DNA of 64,000 nt from Branchinecta lynchi. Lineage: Eukaryota; Arthropoda; Branchiopoda; Anostraca; Branchinectidae. The position numbers and the translations under genes were made by a program. How positions within the stretch are numbered: the first letter of the stretch is position 1; each line of letters begins with the position of its first letter. The DNA lies in assembly GCA_023053575.1 (NCBI GenBank), contig JAKZAP010000001.1, positions 20,416,533-20,480,532 of the forward strand, given 5' to 3'. Positions 39,401 through 46,265 of the stretch are shown in pieces. The notes beneath the pieces are model-generated. The model ran no database searches. It saw nothing but the letters and a program-made list of their open reading frames with translations, and was not told the origin of the DNA.

Positions 39401-42400
39401 AATGAAACGTCAGTCCAGAGAACGGCTGCTTTGCTCGTCTGGAACCATAAATCCTTGTTTTTTTCGCGGCGGTAAATAGCAGCTAGACAGAGAAAGCCTA
39501 AGCCATAATAGCTTCTTATTTTTTTTTTTTTTTTTGAAAGGACCGTGAAGTTAGTATTTCACCATGTTTTCTCAAAAGATTACGAGCGATATTTTGGGCG
39601 AAAGAGACTAACAAATAGATGAAGAATTCCGCTTAAAAATAAGCCATGATTTATTTCACTCTTTCTTGAGCTAACAAGATGAATTTTTGTAACGAAAAGA
39701 GTGTGACAAAATGAGTAAAATGGGATCTGATGACCATTCTGGGTGGAAAACAAAAAGACAATACATCTTCGATCAGGCAAATGGGAATCCTATTTCTTTT
39801 CTTCGAATTAGCAATAATTGACTAAGGGTAGAAATCTAAAATTAAAACAATGTATCTTTTTGTCAGTAGGAAAGACGGCATCGACATGTTGAATTTGTAC
39901 GAGTATGCTGGGTCTGCGTTATTAAACAAGAGCTGCGAGCTCATATGCCACATCTTACGAGTAGGTGGTGTGAGAAGCGAGAAAGTGAATCTGAGAATTT
40001 TTCCGGGAATTCCGATACCCCTCCCCAAAGTGCTCGGACCCGGTCCAGACCCTAAAATATGTCATCTAAGGCAGACAATCTCTGTACTTTCCAAGTTTCA
40101 TTCAAATCACTTCACTCGTTTAACCCATGCGAGCCATAACATTTCTGGGACTCCCCCCCTCTGTGCCCGAATACGATTTGGACCCGACTCGGACCCATAC
40201 CAACATCTCTTCTCCCCGTCCATCAAGTTTAACTCGAACCGGAGCATACCTGCAAATTTCCGGTTCCTACTTCATCCTCCTTCTACCTTGGTCGGATCCG
40301 GTTCGGACGCCAAATGACAAATCTAGGTCTCATAAACTTGGTACTGTCCAAGTTGCATTCCATTCTGCCCATCCGTTTGGTTTTCGTGCATGTCAAAAAG
40401 TTTCCACCCTCCCCCAACCATAGCCGCATATGTTCGTACACACGCTTTGTGTATCTAGGCCATCAGTTTTTATCACCCATAAAGTTTCACTTGAATCGGA
40501 CCATTTGTTCGCCCTCCCTCTACTCCGCGAAAAAGGGTCGGATCCAGGAACGGAAGTCTTCCCAGGGCATTGTGTCGAGTACCTTAAGTCAATCTGGTTG
40601 GGTCACTGCTATGCCTGCCTAGTTTTATCGTCCTTAGCACATCTGGAAGTATTCTTTCTCGTGATCACCGGAATTCCGGGAAACTCCCCCAAAGAGCCCC
40701 GATATGATCTGGTTCCGTCAAGACGTATCTAATGCTTATGCTTGTTCTTCCCACCAAATTCCATCCCTATCCCTGGACACTCAGCGTTTCACAAAAATTC
40801 CGGTGCCCCCTTCCAACTCCACCCAAGTACGGATCCGGTCCGGTCTTGACATGGAACATCTGGGACAATAGCTTTTTTCCTTAAGCTTGCTTTTCACACG
40901 TAATTCAATCCCGATCCCTGGACACTAAGTGTTTCACAAAAATTCCGGTGCCCCCTTCCAACTCGCCCCAAGTACCGATCCGGTCCGGTCTTGACATCGA
41001 ACATCTGAGACAACAGCTTTTTTCACTTGCCAAGTTTCATTCAAATCCGATCGCCCGTTCAAAAGTTACAAATGCCACTAGATTCCGGATTCCCCATCCC
41101 TCCACTCCCCCCACTATGTTCGAATCGTGCAAACGACTATCCTCATGTCGGCCTATTCGGATCCCTTATATTCCTGCCGAGTTTCATCATCTTATTACAT
41201 CGGGAAGTACCGAACTCGATGGATCACCAGAATCCCCCCCCCCCCCCCCCAACTTCCTCACAGTGCCCGAATCAGGTCCGGTTATGTCAATGATGTGGTT
41301 AGGACTTGTGCTTGTTTTTCCCACCAAGTTTCATCCCGATCCCTCCACTCTAACCGTGTCCCAAGATTTCCGGCTCCCCCACCAACTCCCCCTAAAGTCG
41401 CCGGATTCAGTTCGGATTTGAAGTGGGTCGTCTGAGACACCAGGTCTTTCCAATTATCATTCATTAAGATCCAACCACCTATTCAAAAGTTATAAATACC
41501 TCAAGATTCCGGATTCCCCCTCCCTCCACTCCCCCCACGATGCTCGGACCGGGGAAGTGACTAGTTCCAACTTAATCTTTTAGAGTCCCTGATATGCCTG
41601 CCAAGCTTCATCGTCCTAGGTTATGTGGAAGTGCCCAAACTAGAAAACCCCTGACCGACCGACAGACCGACGGACGGACAGAAATTGCGATCGCTATATG
41701 GCACTTGGCCGAAGGGCTAGTGCCATAAAAACACCCAATAAAATAGGGGTTGAACGACGGGTAGCTTAGCTTTTTACGTGAAATTTCTATGACCGACTAC
41801 ATATAGTGCGGAAGCTGGAGAAACTGAGAGCAGAGCGTGTTTTCAACGAAGTATGGATGCTGCTGATGAATGTTGTGTGGGTGTAAAAAATGTGGGACGT
41901 TACATGAGATTTGCGACGGATCATAGAACACGGGTGGGAATTAAGGTTAGTAGTGTAACTGTTTGTAACTGTTCCTACCAGGAAAGCACAAAAAGGCGTG
42001 TTTGGCTATGGCAGGACAATAACCAATATTAATATAAAAAAAAAACAGATTAAGATAATAATCTATCAAGACAGAAAAAAAAGAACAGAGGAGACACTAG
42101 TGCAGAGCAAAGTAACACTAGAGAGTAGCCAAGACTAAGACTAAAAAAGTGACACACACTCGGATAACAGCGAAACTAGAACCATTAGCGACAGAGAACG
42201 TCCATACTGAAACTCAGTCCGGTTTGCACCATCGCTGGCTTCGATAATTCCATCTTCCAAACAAAGCAAAAAAAAGATACGGCCTCCCCTGTTTCCTCGA
42301 TGTCTGCAGACCGCATCTCAGCTGTACTAGAAATGTTCTAAACCCGCAAGTTTGTCTCGCTTTGAATGTTCCGAGAGTAGCGGGCGGGGCTACGAGTAAG

Positions 42401-45400
42401 GCCCATTTCCGACGCATGGAAAACATAGGTCATGTCACTACTCTCTAGTGTTATTTTGATCTGCGCTAGTGTTGCACAAGCCTGCGGAGGAGTGAAGTAC
42501 GATCTGATACTTGCCTTTATTTTTTGCAAAAGTAGACTTAACCGAATCCAGATCCGAATGCTCGACCATCCCACGTTCCATATTTCTGTCCGTCTGTGCC
42601 TCCACTTGTCCACGAACTAAAGCGAATTACAGCAATTAGTCCTGGAATTCTGACAACACTTAGGAAATGTCGTTATTTCTCTACGGAGTCATCCCAAATA
42701 AAAAGTGACAGTCCAAGATGACGACTTGGCAGTTCAGGCCTAGTTTTCGCCTACGGAATTCTGGCAAACGTATCGTTCCGAACCATCAGAATCTTACGTC
42801 CGAATCCAAACAAGAGAGAAGAAACACAAGTTTCTTCTCTTGAATTCCGATGCAGGGCTCCAGGATAAACACCAGGGATGGAAAGTTCGTCACACTGCAA
42901 ACAAACGCAATAAATGATTATTATTAACCACTAAAGTAGTATCATAGATAAACTAGTTCAAAACGCCATTAGAAGAAGACCAACCCAACCGCGTGGCCCA
43001 ACCATCCCAAACAGCCGCCGGCATAAAGGATTTAAAAAAAAAAATTTGGTTTACGTAGCATGGCCCTGAAAGTTTTTGGTGTACACACGTCTTGTATTTC
43101 TATTTACCTTTTCTTGTCTAGTACGTAAATAAAACGTATCATCATCATCATATATGCACACATAAACTGGTTTACTGTTTGAGGGTTTTATTTATTTTTT
43201 TACAGGGCAACGTAGTCACTACGTTTTCAAGCGCAAGTTTCTGTTGATAAAGTCCATTTTCAAGTATGATTCGATTTCTTTGCACATTAAAGCCATCAGG
43301 CCATCATGCAACAAAACACAACAAAAGGTGAAGAATCTTACATGCATATATACACACTAACACACTCTTAATATATTTATTTTACTCTGAATACTTGACT
43401 GACACTAAAAACACAACTTCCCCATCAAAAGAAGTCTTTCCGGTGTTTAAAAGCTAACCTGAGGAACTTCCCAAGATTTCTTATTTCTTTAAAATCTTTA
43501 CTTCCCATCACTTTAATAATCCATTTCTTATCAGTCCCCCCATCCCGAAAATTTCCCCCCCTTAGTCCCCGTAACTCCCTACAATCACAAAAAAGGTGGC
43601 ATATCCACATTCATTTCTCCACACATAATCTAACATCCGTGACTAAGCATGTTCAAACTTGGTGAGAGGCTTTGAGTCAAAACTACAGTTAAAGGACCAC
43701 TCGCACTATTTACTCTTCAACTTGCAGTATTTTAAAGTATTTGAATACTTCAAAACTATGCTCTCCTTTCAAGAAATGGTCCATGGTTTTAGCTGTTTTA
43801 AGCCTGTTCCGAGACCCGAAACAGTGAAACAGTTTACATAATCGTTTTTTTTTTAATGGAAAACTCCTCGCAGACAACCGTCGACAGCGTGATACACATA
43901 TAACGTAGCAAAACACGGCAAGTGAGAAAATAAGCGTGTTTTTTTTAGAGGGTTAGAATAATCGTACGAAACTGTGGTCTCCGGGTTTAGAAATATTTGG
44001 AGTGATTATGAAACTAGGTTGCACTAGTATTATAGGTAAGACAGGTCTTTTAAAGTTTATAAGAAAAGGGAGAAAAGGGGCTAAAGTGAGGCAGACACAA
44101 ATCAGATGTAAGTAAAACAGGTTTTAAAACAAGGCGAACTGTTGCCATCATGAATCATGTCTCAGACCTAGCAGGGTTATGAAACCTGGTTTAAACGACG
44201 CGGCTTGCCTTTGACTGGGACCGATTTACGACTGAAGCTGGATACTGCTAAAACTATAACAAAAATTAAAACGACTCGGATTTGACTAAAAATGAGTGCC
44301 CGGGACCTAGGCACGGCAAAAATAAACGACCGATACGACTTAGCAAAAGGCACCTTCTTCCGTAATCACTCAATCCATTTCTAAACCCGGAGACCCGAAT
44401 TTCGTAGGGTACATTCTAGCCCCTCTAACAAAACCTCGCAGATTTTCTCACTTCCCGTGTTTTGCCACCTTCGATGCGTATCACGCTGTCGACGGCTATC
44501 TGCGAGAAGTTTTTTCATCAGAAAAACCGGCTATATAAATTTCCCCCTGTTTTCGCAATAAGTCAATGGGTCCCGAAAAAGGCTTAAAACAGCCAAGGCC
44601 GTGGGTAACTTGTTGAAAGCAGAGCCCAGTTTTAAAGGAATTCAGTTATTTTAAAATACTGGAAGCTGAACAGTAAATAGTGCGAGGGGTCCTTTAAATC
44701 TACAGTTATAGGAGCCAACTTTTAAAAGACCCCGTCATACCTGTAGTGCCAATGGTGCCTACTTCCGAACTGCAGTCATTAATTCTTAAACCTGGAGACC
44801 CAAATTTCATATGTCCCATTTTAAAGCCGCTAACGACACAACAATAGTCTTTGCACTTGTCGCGATTGGTTATGCGCATTATGCTCCCAACGATGCTACT
44901 TATGCATAAAAACCGGTTATCGAAATCTTGCCGAGTTTTTACTAGAAGCCAATGGGTCTAGGCAATCTTAAGAGCAGAGCTTAGTTTTACAGTATTCAGA
45001 TAGTTTTGAATATTGCAGGCAGGGGCGTCACGACTGGGGGGGGGGGACGCCCCCCCCCCAATGCTGTCGGCCAGTCGTTAAAAAATAACCGTCGGCGCGA
45101 AGCGCCGCGATTTTTCATCAATACAGTTGATTTTTTCATGAAAACAGTCGGTTTTTCGGAAAAACCGGTCGATATTTTTCGTAAAAATAGTCGGTTTTTC
45201 TGAAAATCAGTAGATTTTTCAGAATATCAGTCGATTTTTTTCAAAAATGTTATTTTTGTTGTTGAAAACAGTCGTTTTTCTGCAGAAAAAGTTGGTAAAA
45301 ATTACCAGCCAGTCGGTAAATGCCTCGTCCCCCCCCCCCAAACATTTTGGTTAGCAACACCTCTGATTGCAGGAATATTGGAACGTAAAAAGTATATAGT

Positions 45401-46246
45401 GAGAAGAGTGCTTTAAGAATTGTTGGTGGTAGCTAATGCTGAGGTTTTGGACAGAGCCGCAGTTTTTGCTCCTCTATGAAGGTGTTGACAGGCAGGACGG
45501 ATTCTTCTCTTATAATGAGAATGGGTGCCCGTGGTTAGTAGCTCCTAAAGATGTCATCCATGTACCTACTAGATAGTGAACTATTGTCTCAGTTCTTAAG
45601 ACACGGAATCATCTATCCATTTAGTTTTTACGGAGTGAAATCTCGTGGAACAGACATTTTGGAAAGAATATTTCTTTAAAGAATCATCTGATAAAAAGCT
45701 CATACGGAGGAGCATCCACAGAGAAAGCACATACTGAGTTTGGGTACTGTACACATTTTTGATGGGTAGGCTACTGCAAATCCGGCCAAGCTAGGACGGA
45801 AATTAGGTATAAAAAGGACTATAAATTATTCCTACATTTCGCTTCCACTTTCGTTTTAGCCTACATTTCAGATCGAAACCACACATAAAACAGAAGAACC
45901 TACTTTAAGATATAATTCTATCTTGTAACACAAATAGAAATAATTTCTTCCGCTTTCAACATTGACCTTGCCAAACTTCCGGCATTCACCAAATACTCCG
46001 CTTACCAGTCTTACAACAAGTCTTGAGCCCAAACTTACGTTTAATATTTTCTGCATGTAGCTTCTCAAATTCCTTTTCAATCTCACGAAAGAGCTTGTGC
46101 AGTTTCACTCGTTGTTCTTCTGGAAGGGCGGGTTCGAGATAGCTGTCCAAGTGATCACCATCAGTTAAACTGACTGTGCCACCCAAACTTGGCTTTTTTG
46201 CATGATTAGCCTTTGCCATCTTGCCTGGTAGGCCCACCAAGGTCAT
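9323..46246 (-). CDS. WDR37: WD repeat-containing protein 37 (7 exons, joined)
   Basis: Joined CDS, in transcript order: 46246-46039, 35064-34876, 27547-27375, 23347-23089, 17204-17069, 13505-13259, 9457-9323. It totals 1347 nt, 448 residues plus TGA. Every intron is GT-AG and phases agree across all junctions (1,1,0,1,2,0). Seven WD repeats are visible, starting near residues 110 (GHRDGIW), 152 ([12 protein letters not shown]), 235 ([11 protein letters not shown]), 277 (GHDEELT), 319 (GHVEAVN), 360 (degenerate, ends VHLFD) and 405 (GHRRMVC). They align along vertebrate WDR37, including SKIVSSFK before blade 1. Family knowledge: WDR37 is a WD40 scaffold that partners PACS1/PACS2 and affects ER calcium handling. 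Human WDR37 is about 494 residues; this model is shorter at the N-terminus and lacks the acidic linker between blades 2 and 3. The ATG at 46246 is provisional because its exon starts with an acceptor and stays open upstream (A-F-K-P-S-T before Met), so an upstream coding exon is possible. Confidence 0.93.
9474..9570 (+). mobile_element. Truncated family C MITE at the exon 7 acceptor
   Basis: Begins with ctttaaaggacctgtcttac and runs through ctaaacccggagaccccaat, then breaks off. It is the left end of the family best seen at 27604-27986 and 43689-44055. It lies in the last WDR37 intron, immediately upstream of the terminal exon. Confidence 0.8.
9635..9785 (+). repeat. Three-copy short tandem repeat (about 50 bp)
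   Basis: Diverged copies of agataccacggtaactgcaaa followed by gacgtttgaccctgg, near 9650, 9705 and 9755, inside the last WDR37 intron. Confidence 0.7.
9909..10279 (+). mobile_element. Family C MITE
   Basis: About 370 bp from cttaaacgacctgtcttacc to accctttaaag. It carries the family hallmarks ggagaccccaatttcgtacg, cttcgatgtgtatcacgc, ggcttaaaacagccaaaacc and tattttaaaatactg. Terminal TTTAAAGGACC inverted repeats are partly decayed. Confidence 0.8.
11641..12912 (+). mobile_element. Family A element, copy A1
   Basis: Complete unit. The head caagagctgcaagctcatat leads into monomers of the cactttaagggcgctagaaa type, then monomers each holding caagtttcat(c/t), C-runs, a gaccgacagaccgacg tract, and a terminal hairpin (cacttggccggaaggcaagtg). 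Flanks are A-rich. It lies in WDR37 intron 6. Confidence 0.85.
13123..13195 (+). repeat. tRNA-like sequence (SINE head or tRNA pseudogene)
   Basis: An A-box-like tgtagctagttgcagagcg is followed 31 bases later by a good B box (gggttcaaatccc). The acceptor stem does not pair, so a working tRNA gene is unlikely. It lies just inside WDR37 intron 6. Confidence 0.45.
13259..13505 (-). CDS. WDR37: WDR37 exon, blades 5 and 6
   Basis: Acceptor tttatttcag precedes 13505, donor gtaagt follows 13259 (phase 0). It is 247 nt. It encodes [17 protein letters not shown], the degenerate sixth blade ending [14 protein letters not shown], and IPRNNRQ, all collinear with vertebrate WDR37. Confidence 0.95.
14208..14260 (-). 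mobile_element. End fragment of family C MITE
   Basis: ctttaaaggacacctcgcacc matches the right terminus of family C in minus orientation. Similarity fades within about 50 bp. Confidence 0.45.
14392..15030 (+). pseudogene. LINE C-terminal and 3' end remnant
   Basis: The plus frame at 14414-14761 reads [12 protein letters not shown], then [17 protein letters not shown], the hallmark C-terminal block of many non-LTR reverse transcriptases (IRPxLEYxxPVW...LExVQxR). Frameshifts follow. The region ends in AT-rich DNA with ataataaag near 15017. Confidence 0.75.
15271..15962 (-). mobile_element. Non-autonomous hAT element with transposase remnant and 8-bp target duplication
   Basis: Termini cagtggttcccatcc and ttgggaaccactg are Charlie-type hAT inverted repeats. 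The flanking 8-bp duplication ctttaaag (15263-15270 and 15963-15970) is exact. A minus-strand frame at 15520-15404 ([14 protein letters not shown], then MRL) matches the C-terminal dimerisation block of hAT transposases. The element is 692 bp, so the rest of the gene is lost. Confidence 0.88.
15698..15836 (+). mobile_element. Small hAT-type MITE nested in the hAT element (family D)
   Basis: Begins cagaggcgtcacg and ends ggttttgcctctg, terminal inverted repeats related to the 45020-45365 element. It shares gtcggccagtaaaaat and acattttggct. Flanking 8-mers (gggcttat and ctgctaat) match only partly, so the insertion is old. Confidence 0.65.
16286..16536 (+). mobile_element. MITE with about 22-bp terminal inverted repeats
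   Basis: aattgtaccgtgttcttcaaaa at 16289 and its reverse complement ending near 16533 bound about 245 bp. No coding content. Target duplication is ambiguous because the ends are palindromic. Confidence 0.7.
17069..17204 (-). CDS. WDR37: WDR37 exon, blade 4
   Basis: Acceptor atttttaaag precedes 17204 (weak pyrimidine tract), donor gtaagt follows 17069 (phase 2). It is 136 nt, 44 residues plus split codons. It encodes [28 protein letters not shown] and VFQGHV, matching vertebrate GHDQELTHCCTHP and [15 protein letters not shown]. Confidence 0.92.
17590..18150 (+). mobile_element. Family A element, copy A2 (5' truncated)
   Basis: caagtttc-type monomers with C-runs at 17685 and 17805, tail gactgacagacgg and a decayed terminus tatatggcactgag. 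Lies in WDR37 intron 4. Confidence 0.75.
18151..19183 (+). mobile_element. Family A element, copy A3
   Basis: First array (three cactttaagggcgctagaaa-type monomers, 18180-18560), then the caagtttcat array with a long C-run at 18715-18734. The accgaccgaccgacc tract leads into the 3' hairpin cacttggccgaaagccaaatg. Confidence 0.8.
19184..19500 (+). mobile_element. Family A fragment, copy A4
   Basis: Partial caagtttcat-type monomers with a C-run at 19238, then several gcactag(a/g)...caagtgccat terminal motifs at 19405-19497, suggesting repeated damage to the terminal hairpin. Confidence 0.6.
19690..19835 (+). repeat. Repeat H, possible retroelement 3' end
   Basis: ggccttatgttaggccttgtggtggggccataaacagttaat at 19770-19812 recurs in inverse orientation at 35245-35297. 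It is followed by a T-run and atgaataaac. Origin not recognised. Confidence 0.5.
19855..20420 (-). mobile_element. Family A element fragment, copy A5
   Basis: Reverse orientation: G-run at 19877-19890, gaaacttg-type monomers and agggcccatgatcatttctgcc monomers of the first array. Both termini are missing. Confidence 0.75.
20421..20600 (-). pseudogene. LINE 3' tail
   Basis: (tgaa)n at 20423-20437 followed by tatttttatttacccac, i.e. on the minus strand gtgggtaaataaaaata then (attc)n, the look of a CR1-group 3' end. No coding sequence is preserved. Confidence 0.5.
20613..20649. repeat. Perfect 15-bp hairpin
   Basis: tatagtgcgcgtgtg pairs exactly with cacacgcgcactata around a caaaaaa loop, with T- and A-runs outside. 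It lies between a LINE tail and family A copy A6. Confidence 0.9.
20684..22902 (+). mobile_element. Family A element, copy A6 (complete)
   Basis: 2219 bp from caagagctacgagctcatat to the hairpin gcacttggccgaagggcaagtgc. From about 21830 the interior is a regular series of 120-145-bp monomers, three types in fixed order: catcgtcctagcacat, then cccgatccctccactctaagcg, then gatccgatcacccgttcaaa. An accgaccgacagacggacag tract precedes the hairpin. No protein-coding capacity. Confidence 0.87.
23089..23347 (-). CDS. WDR37: WDR37 exon, inter-blade linker and blade 3
   Basis: Acceptor tttgttctcag precedes 23347 (phase 0), donor gtaggc follows 23089 (phase 1). It is 259 nt. It encodes a divergent acidic linker, then [15 protein letters not shown] and [13 protein letters not shown], near-identical to the vertebrate [11 protein letters not shown] / TASWDRTANLYDV blade. 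A MITE starts only 24 bp upstream of the acceptor, at 23372. Confidence 0.94.
23372..23727 (+). mobile_element. MITE with gagcgtgttccaccct termini and TCA duplication
   Basis: Inverted termini gagcgtgttccaccct and agggtggaacacgctc are flanked on both sides by TCA. The interior is rich in agttacta/tagtaact palindromes. A 51-bp interior unit is duplicated in tandem (23519 and 23570). A second copy is at 57882-58176. Confidence 0.9.
24328..24505 (+). mobile_element. Family F foldback fragment
   Basis: gagctatatttcggctgttc, cttcaggctcaagctgg and the terminus gcagtcagcttgggctgaa match the foldback family at 52768-53015 and 54838-55080. Confidence 0.65.
24890..25162 (+). mobile_element. MITE-like element with gagcctcgtttttgttgca ends
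   Basis: About 19-bp inverted repeats (24890 and 25144-25162) bound a GC-richer interior containing repeated agcgctgc(c/a)gt motifs. No target duplication was identified. Confidence 0.65.
25170..25345 (+). mobile_element. Family F fragment
   Basis: Starts at ttcagcccaagctgactgcg near 25177, then aaaacggatacgtccgccg and ttcggcccttcttggcaagg, the left half of a family F foldback. Confidence 0.7.
25433..27222 (+). mobile_element. Family B element, copy B1 (old)
   Basis: Head caagaccaaaggtttcg(t)tggggtccc, diverged monomers with ttgtccggcgaa and cagcatgtc..cttacccc, a conserved tail with caccaatatctcatccccttcga, a gacggacggacag tract and the end cggatcccaaaa. It is more diverged than the copies at 47-64 kb. 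Lies in WDR37 intron 3. Confidence 0.78.
27375..27547 (-). CDS. WDR37: WDR37 exon, end of blade 1 and blade 2
   Basis: Acceptor gattatag precedes 27547. The junction builds Asp (G + AC), giving the expected TASAD-x-T-A-x-x-W blade ending. It encodes [14 protein letters not shown] and [11 protein letters not shown]. Donor gtacgt follows 27375, phase 0. A family C MITE begins about 57 bp upstream of the exon in the transcript sense. Confidence 0.94.
27604..27986 (-). mobile_element. Family C MITE (near full length)
   Basis: 383 bp bounded by caaaggacccc and ggtcctttaaag. Carries gcactatttgctcttcaact, ccgacagcgtgatacacatc and ttggggtctccgggttta in the order expected for the minus orientation. 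Confidence 0.85.
28553..29032 (+). mobile_element. Family A element, copy A7, left part
   Basis: Head caagagctagaagctcatat then first-array monomers. It is interrupted at 29032 by the oppositely oriented copy A8 and resumes at 31280. Confidence 0.82.
29033..31279 (-). mobile_element. Family A element, copy A8, inserted in A7
   Basis: A complete reversed unit of 2247 bp: atggcacttgagcttactca hairpin, gtccgtcagtcggtctgtcgg tract, long gaaacttgg monomer array with G-runs, ending gccatatgagctcgtagctcttg. Removing it rejoins an intact first-array monomer of A7 across a T-run, so it marks true element ends. Confidence 0.87.
31280..31866 (+). mobile_element. Family A element, copy A7, right part
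   Basis: Continues with gatgcgcactttaagggagc, then caagtttcat monomers, accgaccgaacgcccgacag and the terminal hairpin ending caagtgccat at 31866. Confidence 0.82.
31870..32084 (+). mobile_element. TA-flanked MITE (Tc1/mariner-like)
   Basis: 215 bp with inverted termini cagtagaggtatgcttatg(c/t)gaac, flanked by TA on both sides (31868-31869 and 32085-32086). It abuts the 3' hairpin of A7. A partial relative lies at 53020-53105. Confidence 0.8.
32464..32580 (+). repeat. 60-bp tandem duplication
   Basis: cgtggaaag(a/g)aaaggtaaggtt through atcaactggtaa is repeated at 60-bp spacing with only a few differences. A shorter duplication (agcgctggtc..ccgagtcgtgatgc) follows at 32636-32688. Confidence 0.9.
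32868..32946 (+). repeat. 40-bp tandem duplication
   Basis: cggagaagaaacattcaaag through gccgattggttctc occurs at 32868 and 32908 without differences. Confidence 0.92.
34343..34513 (+). mobile_element. Palindromic TA-flanked MITE
   Basis: Inverted arms gcagtatt(t/a)gctactgggatta and tctctactg(a/g)gataagatt face each other around 34410-34425. Outer ends acacttta / cagtgt are flanked by TA. Confidence 0.7.
34876..35064 (-). CDS. WDR37: WDR37 exon, basic linker and blade 1
   Basis: Acceptor ccttccag precedes 35064 and donor gtaagt follows 34876. It is 189 nt, phase 1 to phase 1. Its first two bases complete CGT (Arg) with the last base of the preceding exon. It contains [20 protein letters not shown] and GTASA, all close to vertebrate WDR37. 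About 30 residues of the human coiled-coil/linker have no counterpart between this exon and the previous one. Confidence 0.93.
35245..35297 (-). repeat. Repeat H copy
   Basis: Inverse-orientation match to 19770-19812 (ttatggccccaccataagac). Downstream 35340-35480 is A-rich aagaaga microsatellite. Confidence 0.55.
37560..37915 (+). repeat. Tandem repeat, about 150-bp unit, 2.3 copies
   Basis: The block aatcatcttc(g/a)gc(a/g)atgaggggttt, then ttttgctag(t/c)tggtgtacc, recurs at 37618 and 37768. A third partial version starts near 37885. Lies in WDR37 intron 1. Confidence 0.7.
38535..38745 (-). pseudogene. LINE C-terminal zinc-knuckle remnant
   Basis: The minus translation reads [19 protein letters not shown] near 38735, then SLSELRLG and [10 protein letters not shown]. 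This resembles the cysteine-bearing C-terminal segment of non-LTR elements and is similar in layout to 43425-43620. Upstream RT motifs were not found. Confidence 0.45.
39927..41726 (+). mobile_element. Family A element, copy A9 (complete)
   Basis: 1800 bp from caagagctgcgagctcatat to gcacttggccgaagggctagtgc, with the caagtttcat monomer array, C-run at 41236-41250 and accgaccgacagaccgacgg tract. Lies in WDR37 intron 1. The first-array monomers are absent. Confidence 0.86.
42094..42473 (+). mobile_element. Repeat G element with about 35-bp terminal inverted repeats
   Basis: acactag(t/c)gcaga(g/t)caaa(g/a)taacac then tagagagtag at the left is mirrored at the right (ctactctctagtgttattttgatctgcgctagtgt). 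It is about 380 bp with no coding content. A diverged relative is at 7565-7850. Confidence 0.75.
43425..43620 (-). pseudogene. LINE C-terminal remnant
   Basis: A 61-codon minus frame ([15 protein letters not shown], then [20 protein letters not shown]) has the spacing of LINE C-terminal segments and resembles 38535-38745. It ends at a stop at 43425, probably near the original stop codon. Confidence 0.4.
43689..44055 (-). mobile_element. Family C MITE (near full length)
   Basis: 367 bp between ttaaaggaccactcgcac and aagacaggtcttttaaag. It has the same internal order as 27604-27986. Confidence 0.85.
44351..44698 (+). mobile_element. Family C MITE, left end truncated
   Basis: Runs from accttcttccgtaatcactc to gtgcgaggggtcctttaa. 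It lacks the first 40 or so bases of the family. Confidence 0.82.
44721..45416 (+). mobile_element. Family C MITE, divergent subfamily, interrupted
   Basis: Starts ttaaaagaccccgtcatacc and ends gagaagagtgctttaa, interrupted by the hAT MITE at 45020-45365. The interior (taacgacac, tatgcgcattatgctcc) matches 58375-58657 better than the other C copies. Confidence 0.8.
45020..45365 (+). mobile_element. hAT-type MITE with exact 8-bp target duplication (family D)
   Basis: 346 bp beginning caggggcgtcacg and ending gcaacacctctg. It is flanked by attgcagg at 45012-45019 and 45366-45373. The interior is an array of cagtcggtttttctgaaaat-like units plus G- and C-runs. Confidence 0.9.
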
Positions 46247-46265
46247 TGTAGATGGCTTGAATGCT
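46039..46265 (-). CDS. WDR37: WDR37 first recognised exon
   Basis: Acceptor tttttatag ends at 46266. The donor gtaagt follows base 46039 (codon phase 1). From ATG 46246 it encodes 69 residues plus one base. The segment [20 protein letters not shown] matches the amphipathic N-terminal helix of WDR37. The 19 bases before the ATG are in-frame open, so the true start may lie in an exon above 46266 that I could not find. Confidence 0.85.

Noticed and set aside
40948..41421. 157-codon plus frame
   Set aside because: Family A copy A9 array, no domain.
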